The notes beneath the pieces are model-generated. The model was not told where the DNA came from. It searched no databases and saw only the letters and a list, made by a program, of their open reading frames with translations. The position numbers and the translations under genes are program-made. A stretch of 64,000 nt of DNA from Acidobacteriota bacterium (lineage in GTDB: Bacteria; Acidobacteriota; Thermoanaerobaculia; Multivoradales; JBCCEF01), in assembly GCA_039030395.1 (NCBI GenBank), contig JBCCEF010000010.1, forward strand, positions 1 to 64,000, in the 5' to 3' direction. This document shows, in pieces, positions 54,350 through 63,948 of this stretch. Each line of letters begins with the position of its first letter. Position 1 is the stretch's first letter.

Positions 54350-55543
54350 TTACTGGAAGAGATTGGTGAGGATCTCCCAGCCGCCGACCACCGATCCGAG
54401 CATGCTGCCCAGGCCGGTCAGGATAAAGACCAGGAGGATGCGCAGCAACTTGTTGCCCCACCAGCGCTTGGGGCGCATGAAGTCGTCCCCCACGGACTGG
54501 AATTCCTTGACCTTTGGCGGCCGAAAGTAGGCCTGGACGAAGGCCACCACGTAGCCGGCGCCGATCACCGGCGTCAGGCTGGTGAGCGGCGCCGACAGGA
54601 AGGCCGAGGCGATGGCGAGGGGGTGCGCCAGGGCGAGGGCCGCGCCGATGGCGCTGGGGATGCCGTTGGCGAGAATCCAGTAGACGATGTTGTCGCCGGC
54701 GGCGGCGCCGCCCTGCTGGAATCCGATGTAGACGATAGCGCCGACGATCATCGCCGGTATGCCCCAGCCGATCCATTTCCAGATCGGAGAGATCGGCGGG
54801 ATCACCTCCAGCTCTTCCAGATCCGCCTCGGCCGTGGCTTGCAGTACTTCGACCATGCCCGCCACATGGCCGGCGCCGACCACCGCCACCAGCTTGTCGC
54901 CGGGGGTGTCGCGGATCTTCTCGGCCAGGTAGACGTCGCGCTCGTCGATCAGCACCTCTTTCAGGGCCGGCATCGCCTGGCCCAGCTCCGCCATCATCTC
55001 GTTGAGAACGTCCTTCTGGCGGATCTCGCGGAGCTGCTCCTCGGAGATCTCCATGTCGTCCAGCAGGCCGGTGACGATGGAGGCCATCAGCCACAGTTTC
55101 TTGAAAAAGCCCACCCGGCGCCAAGCCCGCCGCAGGGTGATCCGGATGTCGCGGTCGCACAGGGCGACCGGAATGCCCAAGGCTTGGGCGGTCTTCGCCG
55201 CGGCCAGCAGCTCGCTACCCGGGGTGACCCCGATCTGGCCGCCGAGTTTCTTCTGGTAGGCCCCGAGCAGCAGATTGACCAGCAGGGTGCTGAGCTGCTT
55301 GTTGCGGATGACCTCTTTGATGTCTAGGTTTTCCCAGCGTGTTTCCTGGGAGAGGGACTCGAAACGCCGTTCGTCCAGTTCCACGCACACCCGGTCCGGC
55401 CGTTCGTCTTCGATCACCTGGTGGACCAGGTCGGCAGACTCCTGAGAGATATGCGCGGTTCCGATCAGGATGATCTGGCGGCCGTCCGATGCGAGGCGAT
55501 GGACGTCCTGGGAGGGTTCTTCGGTGGCTTGGTCTTCGGTCAT
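54350..55543 (-). CDS. TraB/GumN-family membrane protein
   Basis: 397 residues. The N-terminal soluble domain has ILIGTAHISQESADLVHQV (GTAH motif), VCVELDERRFESL and VVGAGHVAGMVEVL, the paired motifs of the TraB family. The C-terminal about 150 residues contain four or five transmembrane helices (WIGWGIPAMIVGAIVYIG; LLRILLVFILTGLGSML). Bacterial and archaeal members are of uncertain function, possibly peptidase-like. It sits just upstream of selA on the same strand with only 12 bp between, so co-transcription is possible. Confidence 0.87.
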   Translation of the reverse strand: MTEDQATEEPSQDVHRLASDGRQIILIGTAHISQESADLVHQVIEDERPDRVCVELDERRFESLSQETRWENLDIKEVIRNKQLSTLLVNLLLGAYQKKLGGQIGVTPGSELLAAAKTAQALGIPVALCDRDIRITLRRAWRRVGFFKKLWLMASIVTGLLDDMEISEEQLREIRQKDVLNEMMAELGQAMPALKEVLIDERDVYLAEKIRDTPGDKLVAVVGAGHVAGMVEVLQATAEADLEELEVIPPISPIWKWIGWGIPAMIVGAIVYIGFQQGGAAAGDNIVYWILANGIPSAIGAALALAHPLAIASAFLSAPLTSLTPVIGAGYVVAFVQAYFRPPKVKEFQSVGDDFMRPKRWWGNKLLRILLVFILTGLGSMLGSVVGGWEILTNLFQ

Positions 55544-55855
55544 GGGGCAGGCTCCGGGTCGCCGCGGATCCTAGCAGGGTGTGAGGTCGGACTGGACACC
55601 GTGGTAACCTCCCTCTCGCCATATGTACGCTACGCAAGATCTTGCCCGCCACTGAGTGATCCACGACTCCCGTGCGAGTCGTCCGATCGCTCCGGAGCCG
55701 TGCCGCGACATCATCCCGGCAGTCCGCTCCGCCATTCTTTCGCGACCTTCTAGCGTCGCCTGAGGGAGTTTCTTGATCCCCTGGGCGCAGGAATATCGCC
55801 GGAATCTCCCTTGGGGAATCCGGGGCAAGAGATGATTGTGTAGGAGAGATGGAAC
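55544..55855. other. Intergenic region between traB-like gene and rsgA
   Basis: No gene supported. It holds a perfect 12-bp palindrome GCAAGATCTTGC (55634-55645) and a hairpin ACGACT/AGTCGT (55663-55682). The last bases carry the AGGAGA ribosome binding site for rsgA. I looked for a tRNA-Sec here and saw no acceptor/T-loop pattern. Confidence 0.5.
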
Positions 55856-56947
55856 ATGGGCGCAGAGAATCTAGGCTGGGACTCCACATGGGCTGAGGCC
55901 TTGGCGCAACACGGCGAGGCCGGGATGGACTTCGGCCGGATCTTGACGGAAAGCAACGGGATCTATCGTCTGTGGACTCCCTCCGGAGAGCGTTGGGGCG
56001 AAATCGCCGGCAGGTTTCGCCACCGCATCGAGCGCCGCGAGGAACGGCCGTCCGTGGGCGATTGGGTGGTCCTGCGGGGCGACGGCGCCGGCCCGGCGCT
56101 GATCCAGGCGGTTTTGCCGCGGCGCAACCGGGTGGCTCGGCGGGCGCCCGGCGACAAGACCGAGAACCAGGTGGTGGGGGCCAATCTCGATGCGGTGCTG
56201 ATCGTGACCTCCCTCAACGGCGACCTGAACGAGCGCCGGCTGGAGCGCTATCTGCAGCTCGTGTGGAACGGCGGTTGCCGGCCGGTGGTGGTGTTGTCGA
56301 AGGCCGACCTGGTGGCGGATCCGCAGCCGATGGTCCAGCGCGTCGAGGACATCGCACCGGGCGTGCCGGTCCACGTGGTGAGCGTGCTCGAAGACCGCGG
56401 CCTGGAAGCGATCCGCGGATATCTCGGCGCCGGTCGCACGGTGGCACTCCTCGGTTCTTCTGGAGTTGGGAAGTCCACGCTGATCAACGCCTTGACGGAC
56501 GGGGCGCGGCAGGCGGTGCGGGAGATCCGCGAAAGTGACGGTCGCGGCCGCCACACCACCACCCGGCGGCAACTGCTGGCGGCGCGCGACGGCGGCTGGC
56601 TACTCGACACGCCGGGGATGCGCGAGATCGGGATGCTGGCGCCGGACGAGGCGGCGGGTAAGGACGCCGTTCCGGAGGACGTATTCGAGGACATAGAGCG
56701 CCTGGCGGAAGAGTGCCGTTTTCGGGACTGCGCCCATCAGGGGGAGCCGGGCTGCGCCGTGGCCGCTGCCCTCGCCAGCGAAGAACTTGACCACGATCGT
56801 CTGCGTAGTTACGAAAAGCTGCAACGCGAGGCGACCTTCCAGCGATTGCGCGAGGAGGGCCGCGGTGCGCTGGCCGAAAAACAGAAGTGGCTGGCCCACC
56901 GCATCAAGGAGGCGAAAGCGACCAAGGGGAATCGCCACAAACGATAG
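55856..56947 (+). CDS. rsgA: Ribosome small-subunit-dependent GTPase RsgA
   Basis: 363 residues. N-terminal OB-fold (RPSVGDWVVLRGDG), then the circularly permuted GTPase order: G4 VVLSKADLV, G1 LLGSSGVGKSTLINAL, G2/switch GRHTTTRRQL, G3 LLDTPGMREIG. The zinc site near the C-terminus is ECRFRDCAHQGEPGCAV. It assists late 30S maturation. The C-terminus is Lys/Arg-rich. AGGAGA lies before the ATG. Confidence 0.95.
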   Translation: MGAENLGWDSTWAEALAQHGEAGMDFGRILTESNGIYRLWTPSGERWGEIAGRFRHRIERREERPSVGDWVVLRGDGAGPALIQAVLPRRNRVARRAPGDKTENQVVGANLDAVLIVTSLNGDLNERRLERYLQLVWNGGCRPVVVLSKADLVADPQPMVQRVEDIAPGVPVHVVSVLEDRGLEAIRGYLGAGRTVALLGSSGVGKSTLINALTDGARQAVREIRESDGRGRHTTTRRQLLAARDGGWLLDTPGMREIGMLAPDEAAGKDAVPEDVFEDIERLAEECRFRDCAHQGEPGCAVAAALASEELDHDRLRSYEKLQREATFQRLREEGRGALAEKQKWLAHRIKEAKATKGNRHKR

Positions 56948-57094
56948 GTGGAATGCCAGGTTTCGAGCCCATCCAGACCGTTCTCCGGCGCTGGCATAGA
57001 GGAAGGTCCCGGGCCGAATCGTACAATGGCGGAGGGCATGTATTCCTCACGACAAGTCATGTCCCATGGACAACGGAAGCGAACAGGAGAAGCG

Positions 57095-59119
57095 ATGAAC
57101 CATCTGAAGGCTGGAATTCACAAGGCGCTGATCGTGCTGGCCCTTGCCGCGCTCGCCGTCAGCGTGCCGGTGCTGGCGGACCATCACGCCGGCGCGAGCG
57201 AAGTCGAGCGGATCGAGAAGGGCAATCTGGTGATCGAGGGAATTCCGGAGATTCCGGAAGAACTGACGGATCGTCTGCGGCGCTACCAGAACACCCGTTC
57301 CGCGGGCCTCCAGGGCTGGCATCCGGACGGCAAGGGGATCTTGGTCTCCACCCGTTTCGGCGAGACCAGCCAGATCCACTGGGTCCGGGAGCCCGGAGGG
57401 GCACGGCGCCAACTCACATTCTTCGACGAGCCGGTGGGCGGCGCCTCCCTGAGTTCCGACGCCGAAGTCAACGGCTTCCTGTTCCAGAAGGACGTCGGTG
57501 GTTCGGAGTTCTTCCAGCTCTTCTTCTTCGATCTGGCGACCGGCGACTACCGCATGCTGTCCGACGGCAAGTCGCGCAATGGCGGTGCGGTGTGGTCCGA
57601 CGATGGCCAGCGCTACGCCTACTTCACCACCCGCCGCAACGGCACCGACTGGGACATCTATCTCGGAGACATCACCGACGGCACGTCGCAGGCGGTGCTC
57701 GAAGAGGGCAAGACCTGGGCTCCGATTGAGTTCTCGCCGAATGGCGACAAGCTCCTGGTGATCCGCTTGGTCTCCGCCAACGAGTCCTACCCCCACATGC
57801 TGGACCTCGCCTCGGGCAAGCTGACGGAGCTGAATCCGAGCGATGAGAGGGTGGCCTACGGCGGTGCGACCTTCTCGAAGGACGGCAAGGGCATCTACTT
57901 CTCGACGGACCTCGACGCTGAGTTCGAACAGCTCCGCTATTACGACATTGAAAGCGGCGAGAGCAAGGTACTGACCGGCGATATTCCGTGGGATGTCGGC
58001 AGCATCAACCTGTCCGCCGACGGTGAGCTTTTGGCCTTCACCGTCAACGAGGGCGGCATTTCGCGCCTGCACGTTCGCAGGACGGAAGATTTCTCGCCGG
58101 TCGAGATTCCCGCCCTGCCGACCGGCCAGGTGGTCGGTCTGGAGTTCAACCCCGCGGGCGATAAGCTGGGCTTCATCGTCAGTTCGCCGCAGACGCCCGG
58201 CGACGTCTACTCGATTGACTTCGAGAACAACGCTCTGGAGCGCTGGACCTACTCGGAAGTCGGCGGGCTCGACACTGAGACCTTCACCAGCCCGGAGCTG
58301 GTCGAATTCCCGACCTTTGACGAGGTGGGCGGCGAGCCGCGCATGATCCCCGCTTTCTACTACCGGCCGAAGGGCCCCGGCCCGCATCCGGTGCTGATCC
58401 AAATCCACGGCGGTCCGGAGGGCCAGGCGCGGCCCTTCTTCAACTCCTCCGTGCCGTTCCTGATGGAGGAGTTGGGCATCGCCGTGGTGGTGCCCAACGT
58501 GCGCGGCTCCTCGGGTTACGGCAAGAGCTATCTGCTGCTCGACAACGGCTTCAAGCGCGAGGACTCCGTCAAGGACATCGGCGCTCTGCTCGACTGGATC
58601 GAGGCACAGCCGGAACTCGACGCTTCACGCATGGCGGTGATGGGCGGCAGCTACGGCGGCTATATGGTGCTTGCCTCGATGGTGCACTACAACGACCGGC
58701 TGCGCGCTGGCATCGACATCGTCGGCATCAGCAACTTCGTCACCTTCCTGAAGAACACCCAGGACTACCGGCGGGACCTGCGCCGGGTCGAGTACGGCGA
58801 CGAGCGCGACCAGGAGATGCACGACTTCCTGCAGAAGATCTCGCCCAACAACCAGGCGGACAAAATCACCAAGCCGATGTTCATCGTGCAGGGCTTGAAT
58901 GATCCCCGCGTACCGGTGACCGAGAGTGAGCAGATGGTGGAGGAGATCCGCAAGAACGGTGGCGACGTCTGGTACCTGCTGGCGAAGGACGAAGGCCACG
59001 GCTTCCGCAAGAAGGGCAACCGCGACTACTACGCCAGCGCGACGGTGCTGTTCCTGCAGCAGCACCTCCTCGGCGAAGGCGGCGAGGAATCGGGTGCGAT
59101 GGACAAAGCCGCCCGCTAG
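57095..59119 (+). CDS. Exported S9-family prolyl oligopeptidase/dipeptidyl aminopeptidase
   Basis: 674 residues from the ATG at 57095 (AGGAGA upstream), giving a signal peptide (ALIVLALAALAVSVPVLA). The open frame extends upstream to 56948 but without signal-like sequence. A seven-blade WD40-like propeller spans about 60-400. The alpha/beta-hydrolase domain has HGGPEGQARPFF, NVRGSSGYGKSYL, the nucleophile MGGSYGGYMVL, Asp in GLNDPRVPVTES and His in DEGHGFRKKGN. It cleaves peptides outside the cytoplasm. Confidence 0.93.
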   Translation: MNHLKAGIHKALIVLALAALAVSVPVLADHHAGASEVERIEKGNLVIEGIPEIPEELTDRLRRYQNTRSAGLQGWHPDGKGILVSTRFGETSQIHWVREPGGARRQLTFFDEPVGGASLSSDAEVNGFLFQKDVGGSEFFQLFFFDLATGDYRMLSDGKSRNGGAVWSDDGQRYAYFTTRRNGTDWDIYLGDITDGTSQAVLEEGKTWAPIEFSPNGDKLLVIRLVSANESYPHMLDLASGKLTELNPSDERVAYGGATFSKDGKGIYFSTDLDAEFEQLRYYDIESGESKVLTGDIPWDVGSINLSADGELLAFTVNEGGISRLHVRRTEDFSPVEIPALPTGQVVGLEFNPAGDKLGFIVSSPQTPGDVYSIDFENNALERWTYSEVGGLDTETFTSPELVEFPTFDEVGGEPRMIPAFYYRPKGPGPHPVLIQIHGGPEGQARPFFNSSVPFLMEELGIAVVVPNVRGSSGYGKSYLLLDNGFKREDSVKDIGALLDWIEAQPELDASRMAVMGGSYGGYMVLASMVHYNDRLRAGIDIVGISNFVTFLKNTQDYRRDLRRVEYGDERDQEMHDFLQKISPNNQADKITKPMFIVQGLNDPRVPVTESEQMVEEIRKNGGDVWYLLAKDEGHGFRKKGNRDYYASATVLFLQQHLLGEGGEESGAMDKAAR

Positions 59120-59130
59120 CCACCACCCCG

Positions 59131-59159
59131 ACGGGCGGAGCGATTCCGGCTCCGTCCGT
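59131..59159 (+). terminator. Hairpin after the S9 peptidase gene
   Basis: ACGG-g-CGGAGC pairs with GCTCCG-t-CCGT around a 7-nt loop, starting 12 bp after the stop. The downstream T content is modest, so termination strength is uncertain. Confidence 0.55.
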
Positions 59160-59170
59160 TCCTTCTCGAG

Positions 59171-60382
59171 ATGACCGCCACTCTCACCCAGCGCCAAGCC
59201 CGTCGCCTGGCGCTGCTGAGAGCCGGTCTGATCAAGCCCTCATGGAGCGGCATGCCCGCCCGCGGCGCCCGCTACGGTCGGGCCGCGGCGCTGAAAGTGA
59301 TCCGGCGATTCGGCTATCTACAGCTCGATACGGTTTCGATCGCCGGCGCCCGCAGTCATGTGCTGGTGCTGCTCTCGCGGCTCACCGGCTTCGATCCGGC
59401 GCTCGGAGAGCGGCTGCTCGAACCCGGCGAGCCGCTGTTCGAGTACTGGGGTCACGAGGCGAGCTGGCTGCCGCTGGAGCTGTACCCGGCCTTCGAGTTT
59501 CGCCGTCGCGAGTGTGCGAGGCATCCCTGGTGGGGAGACTTGATCGGCAAGCACCAGGACGTCGCCGACGGGCTGATCGCGCGTATTGCCGCGGAAGGCC
59601 CCCTGCGCTCGGCGGATTTCGAGGAGGGCGGCCGGCGCAAGGGCGATCGTGCCGGCTGGTGGAACCTCAAGGTCGCCGCCAAGGTGGCTACGGCGCTGTG
59701 GTCCTGCGGCCGCCTGGCGATCCGTCGCCGGAGCGCTTTTCAGCGCCACTACGATCTCGCCGAGCGGGTCATTCCCGAGGAGCTGCGAGGCCGGCCGCTG
59801 GGCCGGGAGGACGCTCTGCCGATCTTGTTGGAACGTGCCCTTGCCGGCCACGGTTGGGCTACCACCGGCACCTTGGCCGCGACCTGGCGGCTCAAGAGTC
59901 TTCGGCCCGCCATCGATTCGGCCCTGCGTCGGTTGACGGACGAGGGGCGGATCCTTCCCTGCCGATTGCTGGTGGGGCGGAGCAAGGCAGACGCCATCGG
60001 TTGGGTCCGGCCGCAGGATCTGGAGTTCGCCGATCGGTTGGGTGACCTCCGTCCGAGGCGCGGCCGTGGTGTCTTGCTGTCGCCCTTCGATCCGGTGTTG
60101 TGGGATCGCGGGCGGGTGCAGACGCTGTTCGGTTTCGAGCAGCTCTTGGAGATCTTCAAACCGGCGCCGCAACGGCGCTGGGGATACTTCTGCCTGCCCG
60201 TTCTGGCCGGTGACTCGTTGATCGGGCGGGTGGATCTCAAGGCCGAGAACGCCGCCGGGCGGCTGCGGGTGCTCTCACGGCATTTCGAGCGATCGAAGCC
60301 GACGGCCGCGGACCGTTCGGCCATGGACTCCGCTCTAGAACGACACGGTGAGGCTCTGTCGCTGGCCGTGGCCGATGACTGA
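59171..60382 (+). CDS. YcaQ/AlkX-type winged-helix DNA glycosylase (HTH_42)
   Basis: 403 residues. The family signature is FGYLQLDTVSIAGARSHVLVLLSR with the QxD pair at Gln51/Asp53, which is the catalytic motif of the YcaQ branch (AlkZ has QxQ). EYWGHEASWLPLELYPAFEFRR and LLSPFDPVLWDRGRVQTLFGF further support the assignment. YcaQ-type enzymes excise damaged bases and unhook interstrand crosslinks. It stands alone between a peptidase and a TPR protein. Confidence 0.88.
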   Translation: MTATLTQRQARRLALLRAGLIKPSWSGMPARGARYGRAAALKVIRRFGYLQLDTVSIAGARSHVLVLLSRLTGFDPALGERLLEPGEPLFEYWGHEASWLPLELYPAFEFRRRECARHPWWGDLIGKHQDVADGLIARIAAEGPLRSADFEEGGRRKGDRAGWWNLKVAAKVATALWSCGRLAIRRRSAFQRHYDLAERVIPEELRGRPLGREDALPILLERALAGHGWATTGTLAATWRLKSLRPAIDSALRRLTDEGRILPCRLLVGRSKADAIGWVRPQDLEFADRLGDLRPRRGRGVLLSPFDPVLWDRGRVQTLFGFEQLLEIFKPAPQRRWGYFCLPVLAGDSLIGRVDLKAENAAGRLRVLSRHFERSKPTAADRSAMDSALERHGEALSLAVADD

Positions 60383-60405
60383 ACCCACCTGCTAACCTCC
60401 GGCCC

Positions 60406-61962
60406 ATGAACGCCAAGATCCGCCCCTTCGCCCTCTCCGTTGCCCTCCTCCTGTTCGCCGCCATCGCTTGCGCCGAGTCGCCGGCCAGGACACCGGCGGC
60501 CCAGCGGGACCTGGGCGATATCGAGTTTCCCACCTCCGGCGAGCCGGCCGCTCAGAGCCACTTCGAGCGCGGCATGCTGTGGCTCCACAGCTTCGAGTAC
60601 GAGGATGCCCGGAGCGAGTTCCGGAAGGCCCTGGAGGTCGACCCGGACTACGTCATGGCGGTGTGGGGCGAGGCGCTGACCTTTCATCATCCGATCTGGG
60701 TGCGGCAGGACGTGGAGCGCGGCCGCCGTGCCCTCGAACGGCTCGGACAAGGCCGCGAGGCGCGCCTTTCGAAGGCCCCGACGGTGCGGGAGCGCGGCTA
60801 CCTGGAAGCGGTCGAGGCACTTTTCGGGGAGGGTACCAAGGAAGAGCGCGATGCGGCCTACGCGGCGGCCATGGGGAGTCTCGTCGAGCGCTATCCGGAG
60901 GACCAGGAGGCGGCCAGCCTGTATGCCCTAGCGATCCTCGGCACGGCCCAGGGCGACCGCGACTTTGCAACCTACATGCGCGCCGCTGCCATTGCCGAAG
61001 AGGTCTATCGGCGAAATCCCCGTCATCCCGGTGCCCTGCACTACTTGATTCACTCCTACGACGATCCCATCCATGGTCCCCTCGGCTTGCGGGCGGCCCG
61101 GGTGTATGCCGACGTCGCGCCTTCCGCGCCGCACGCTCTGCATATGCCGTCGCACATCTTCTTTGCCTTGGGGATGTGGGACGAATCGGCGGCCTCGAAC
61201 GTCGACTCCTTCGACGCTGCGGCGGCCCGCGGCCGGCGCAACGACCACGCTCTGTACTGGTTGCACTACACCCTTTTGCAGCAGGGTCGCTGGAATTCCG
61301 CCCGCGAGCGGCTGGAGTTCTTGGTCGCGGAACTGAAGGACAAGGACGATCCCCGGGGCTGGCGGCATCTCGCGTACTTGCGGGCGAGCCACGGCGTCGA
61401 AACCGGCCAGTGGCCGTCGACTCCAGGCGATGTGGAGGGCAAGGTCGATTCCTCGCTGGTGCGGGCGGCGGATCTCTACGCCGCCGGCACCATGGGCTGG
61501 TCCAAGGGCAACCTGCCGGCGGCCGAGGCGGCCCTCGCCAGGCTCAAGGAAGTCGCAGGAGACCTCTCCGAGGGGGACGAAGCGGCCTTTCTGGCGGGCC
61601 AGCTCGAAGGGCGATTGCTGCTCTACAAGGGACAGTCCGACGAGGGCATCGAGCTGCTGCGCCGGGTGGCCGACGCGGAAGACAACCGCAGCTACGAGAT
61701 CGGCCCGCCGATGCCTCCCAAGCCCACCCGCGAGGTGCTCGGTGAAGGCCTGCTCAACCTCGGACGACCGGCCGAGGCGCGCCAGGAGTTCGAGGCGGTG
61801 CTGGAGCGCTTTCCGGGACGGGCTTGGACCCTACGGTCGCTGATTCGGGCCCTGTGCAAGGTGGAAGACTTTCCGGCGGCCCATCGGGCGATGGGTCAAC
61901 TCGAAGGCTACCGCCGGAATGCCGAGCCAGGATCCGAGGCCATTCCCACCTGTGACCATTAG
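60406..61962 (+). CDS. Exported TPR-repeat protein
   Basis: 518 residues. The N-terminus (FALSVALLLFAAIACAES) is a signal peptide and may include a lipobox ending in Cys. The rest is a helical repeat protein: SHFERGMLWLHSFEYEDARSEF and KALEVDPDYVMAVWGEAL are a good TPR pair. YALAILGTAQGDRDFATYM, HPGALHYLIHSYDDPIHG and HALHMPSHIFFALGMWDESA form a conserved block seen in uncharacterised TPR proteins. TAACCT lies 7 nt before the ATG. Convergent with ilvE (6 bp apart). Confidence 0.87.
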   Translation: MNAKIRPFALSVALLLFAAIACAESPARTPAAQRDLGDIEFPTSGEPAAQSHFERGMLWLHSFEYEDARSEFRKALEVDPDYVMAVWGEALTFHHPIWVRQDVERGRRALERLGQGREARLSKAPTVRERGYLEAVEALFGEGTKEERDAAYAAAMGSLVERYPEDQEAASLYALAILGTAQGDRDFATYMRAAAIAEEVYRRNPRHPGALHYLIHSYDDPIHGPLGLRAARVYADVAPSAPHALHMPSHIFFALGMWDESAASNVDSFDAAAARGRRNDHALYWLHYTLLQQGRWNSARERLEFLVAELKDKDDPRGWRHLAYLRASHGVETGQWPSTPGDVEGKVDSSLVRAADLYAAGTMGWSKGNLPAAEAALARLKEVAGDLSEGDEAAFLAGQLEGRLLLYKGQSDEGIELLRRVADAEDNRSYEIGPPMPPKPTREVLGEGLLNLGRPAEARQEFEAVLERFPGRAWTLRSLIRALCKVEDFPAAHRAMGQLEGYRRNAEPGSEAIPTCDH

Positions 61963-61967
61963 ATCCG

Positions 61968-62903
61968 CTACGCCTCGGCGGCGGCGGCGACCGGGTCCAG
62001 CCAGCCCCAGCGGTCTTCCGTCGTGCCGTCGAAGATTCCGCGGAACATCTCCTGCAATTTGCGGGTGATCGGCCCCGGCCGGCCGTCGCCGATGTCGAGG
62101 CCGTCGACGGTGCGCACCGGCACGATCTCGGCGGCGGTGCCGGTCAAGAACATCTCGTCAGCGCCGTAGACCCGCTCGCGGATCAAGTTCTCTTCGCGCA
62201 CCGGAATACCGATCTCGGCGGCCAGGCGGAAGACCGTGGCGCGGGTGATGCCAGAGAGCACCGAGGCGGCCAGAGGCGGGGTCACCAGCTCGCCGCCGAT
62301 CACCAGAAACAGATTCTCGCCTGCCCCTTCGCTGACGAAGCCCGCGGTATTCAGAGCAATACCCTCGGTGTAGCCGTGACGCTGCGCTTCCTGCGACACC
62401 AGGCGGGAACTCAAGTAGTGGCCGCCGGCCTTCGCCATCAGCGGGGTGGCGTTGCTCGGCGGGCGCTGCCAGGAAGAGAACCCCACGTCGATGCCGTGGG
62501 CGTGGGACTCTTCGCCCAGGTAGGCGCCCCAAGGGAAGGCCGCAATGGCCAGTTCCACCTCGCAACCCCGGCCGGTCAGGCCGATGCCGCCGGCGCCCAG
62601 GTAGGCGATCGGTCGCACATAGGCTGCGCCCAGGTCGTTGGCGGTCACCACATCGCGACAGGCGTCGAACACCTCGTCGAAGCTCCAGGGAATGTCCAGG
62701 CGGTAGATCCGGGCCGAGGCGAACAGCCGCAGAAGGTGGTCGCGCAGGCGAAAGATGCAGGTTCCCTGGTGCGTCTCGTAGGCTCGGATGCCCTCGAAGA
62801 CCGAGGTGCCGTAATGCAGGCCGTGGGTCATGATGTGGCAGGTCGCGTTCTCCCAGGGGACCAGGGAGCCGTTGTGCCAGATCGCTTCGGCGCGTTTGTT
62901 CAT
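61968..62903 (-). CDS. ilvE: Branched-chain amino acid aminotransferase
   Basis: 311 residues. THGLHYGTSVFEGIRAY near residue 26, FRLRDHLLRLFASARIY, YVRPIAYLGAGGIGL, the PLP-lysine motif LMAKAGGHYLSSRL, and SEGAGENLFLVIGGELVTPP all fit the fold-type IV IlvE group. EMFLTGTAAEIVPV is the C-terminal signature. It transfers the amino group in Leu/Ile/Val synthesis. An AGGAGCG lies before the ATG. Confidence 0.95.
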   Translation of the reverse strand: MNKRAEAIWHNGSLVPWENATCHIMTHGLHYGTSVFEGIRAYETHQGTCIFRLRDHLLRLFASARIYRLDIPWSFDEVFDACRDVVTANDLGAAYVRPIAYLGAGGIGLTGRGCEVELAIAAFPWGAYLGEESHAHGIDVGFSSWQRPPSNATPLMAKAGGHYLSSRLVSQEAQRHGYTEGIALNTAGFVSEGAGENLFLVIGGELVTPPLAASVLSGITRATVFRLAAEIGIPVREENLIRERVYGADEMFLTGTAAEIVPVRTVDGLDIGDGRPGPITRKLQEMFRGIFDGTTEDRWGWLDPVAAAAEA

Positions 62904-63019
62904 CGGGGTTTGCGCTCCTATTCCAACATTCCTCTCGACCTACGAGGGGAGTGATTCCAGCGGATTCCGGCCTACCAGTATGGCGGACCGGCTCGAAAGG
63001 CTCAAGGTGAGCCGCTGGG

Positions 63020-63451
63020 TCAGTTTCGCGACGACGTCCGTAAACGCCAGACAATCCAGGCACTTACGACGAGGTCGAAACTCAGGCAGGCGACGGCATA
63101 CCGGGCCGGCGCAAGGGAGCGCCCTGGACCGACGAAATGAAGACCCAGGTCCCACACCGTATGAAGGCCCCAGCCGGCGGCGAGCCAATAGCCGGAGCGC
63201 CGAATTCCCAGCAGGGCAAACAGGCTGAACAGCAAGACCCCGGCCAGCTCGATCGCCAACCACCCGCTACCCGCCTCGGAGATGCCCCCGAAGAACACGT
63301 AGATCCAGGCGGCGATCATCAGGCCGACGGCGAGGATTCCGCGGCTGCCCTGCCGGCGAAGGGTGGCCAGACGCAGGAAGAGCGCCGCCAGAGCGGCACC
63401 GACCACCAGCCAGAAGAGGATCTGCAGATGAGACAGCGTCGCCGACTCCAT
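63020..63451 (-). CDS. DUF6010-like small integral membrane protein
   Basis: 143 residues from the ATG at 63451; the next gene upstream ends at 63456. About five hydrophobic segments. GYWLAAGWGLHTVWDLGLHF and ACLSFDLVVSAWIVW match the conserved end of DUF6010 proteins. Function unknown. Probably co-transcribed with the DUF3224 gene. Confidence 0.7.
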   Translation of the reverse strand: MESATLSHLQILFWLVVGAALAALFLRLATLRRQGSRGILAVGLMIAAWIYVFFGGISEAGSGWLAIELAGVLLFSLFALLGIRRSGYWLAAGWGLHTVWDLGLHFVGPGRSLAPARYAVACLSFDLVVSAWIVWRLRTSSRN

Positions 63452-63455
63452 CGGG

Positions 63456-63863
63456 TCAGGAAGGCTTCGCCACGGTGAACTCGAAGTCGAAAACATGGCG
63501 CTCGGCGTGCCCGGTGGAGAAGGTCCCTTCGCCCTGCAGGCCGGCCAATGCTCCGGTCCCGGATCCCGGCACCACGGTGCAGATGGCGCTGGCGATGCCC
63601 TTGGCGTAGCTGCCGGCGTGGTGCAGCACGAAAGAGCCCTCCCTGCCTCCGACCTGGCCCGTCACCAGCTCCTGGCCGACGAAACTCGCCGAGCCGTCCG
63701 GCCGGTAGGTCATCAGGTAGTCGAGGGTGCCCTCACCTTCGATCACCCCCGAGAATCCCTTGGAGATCTGCGCCCGGGTCAATTTCCGCCCATCGTCGCC
63801 TTCGGAATAGGCGATTTCGTTCCAGGAACGGATCTCGAAGGTGGTGCTGGGATTTTCGGTCAA
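63456..63863 (-). CDS. DUF3224 family protein
   Basis: 135 residues from a TTG at 63863 with AAAGGAG upstream. The family pattern is TFEIRSWNEIAYSEGDDG, KLTRAQISKGFSGVIEGEG, YLMTYRPDGSASFVGQE, REGSFVLHHAG and VVPGSGTGALAGLQGEG. This is a small beta-barrel fold of unknown function. The DUF6010-like gene follows 4 bp later. Confidence 0.88.
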   Translation of the reverse strand: MTENPSTTFEIRSWNEIAYSEGDDGRKLTRAQISKGFSGVIEGEGTLDYLMTYRPDGSASFVGQELVTGQVGGREGSFVLHHAGSYAKGIASAICTVVPGSGTGALAGLQGEGTFSTGHAERHVFDFEFTVAKPS

Positions 63864-63948
63864 GGGGGCTCCTTTCGCAGTGGGGGAAGTGCTGACCCTT
63901 GCAGCCTACCAGGCTGACAGTTCTCGCTTGGGCACGGTGGACCTCACT

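Noticed and set aside
55544-55855. Candidate location for tRNA-Sec next to selAB
   Set aside because: No acceptor stem, T-loop (GTTCGAnTC) or CCA-like end can be traced; only short palindromes.
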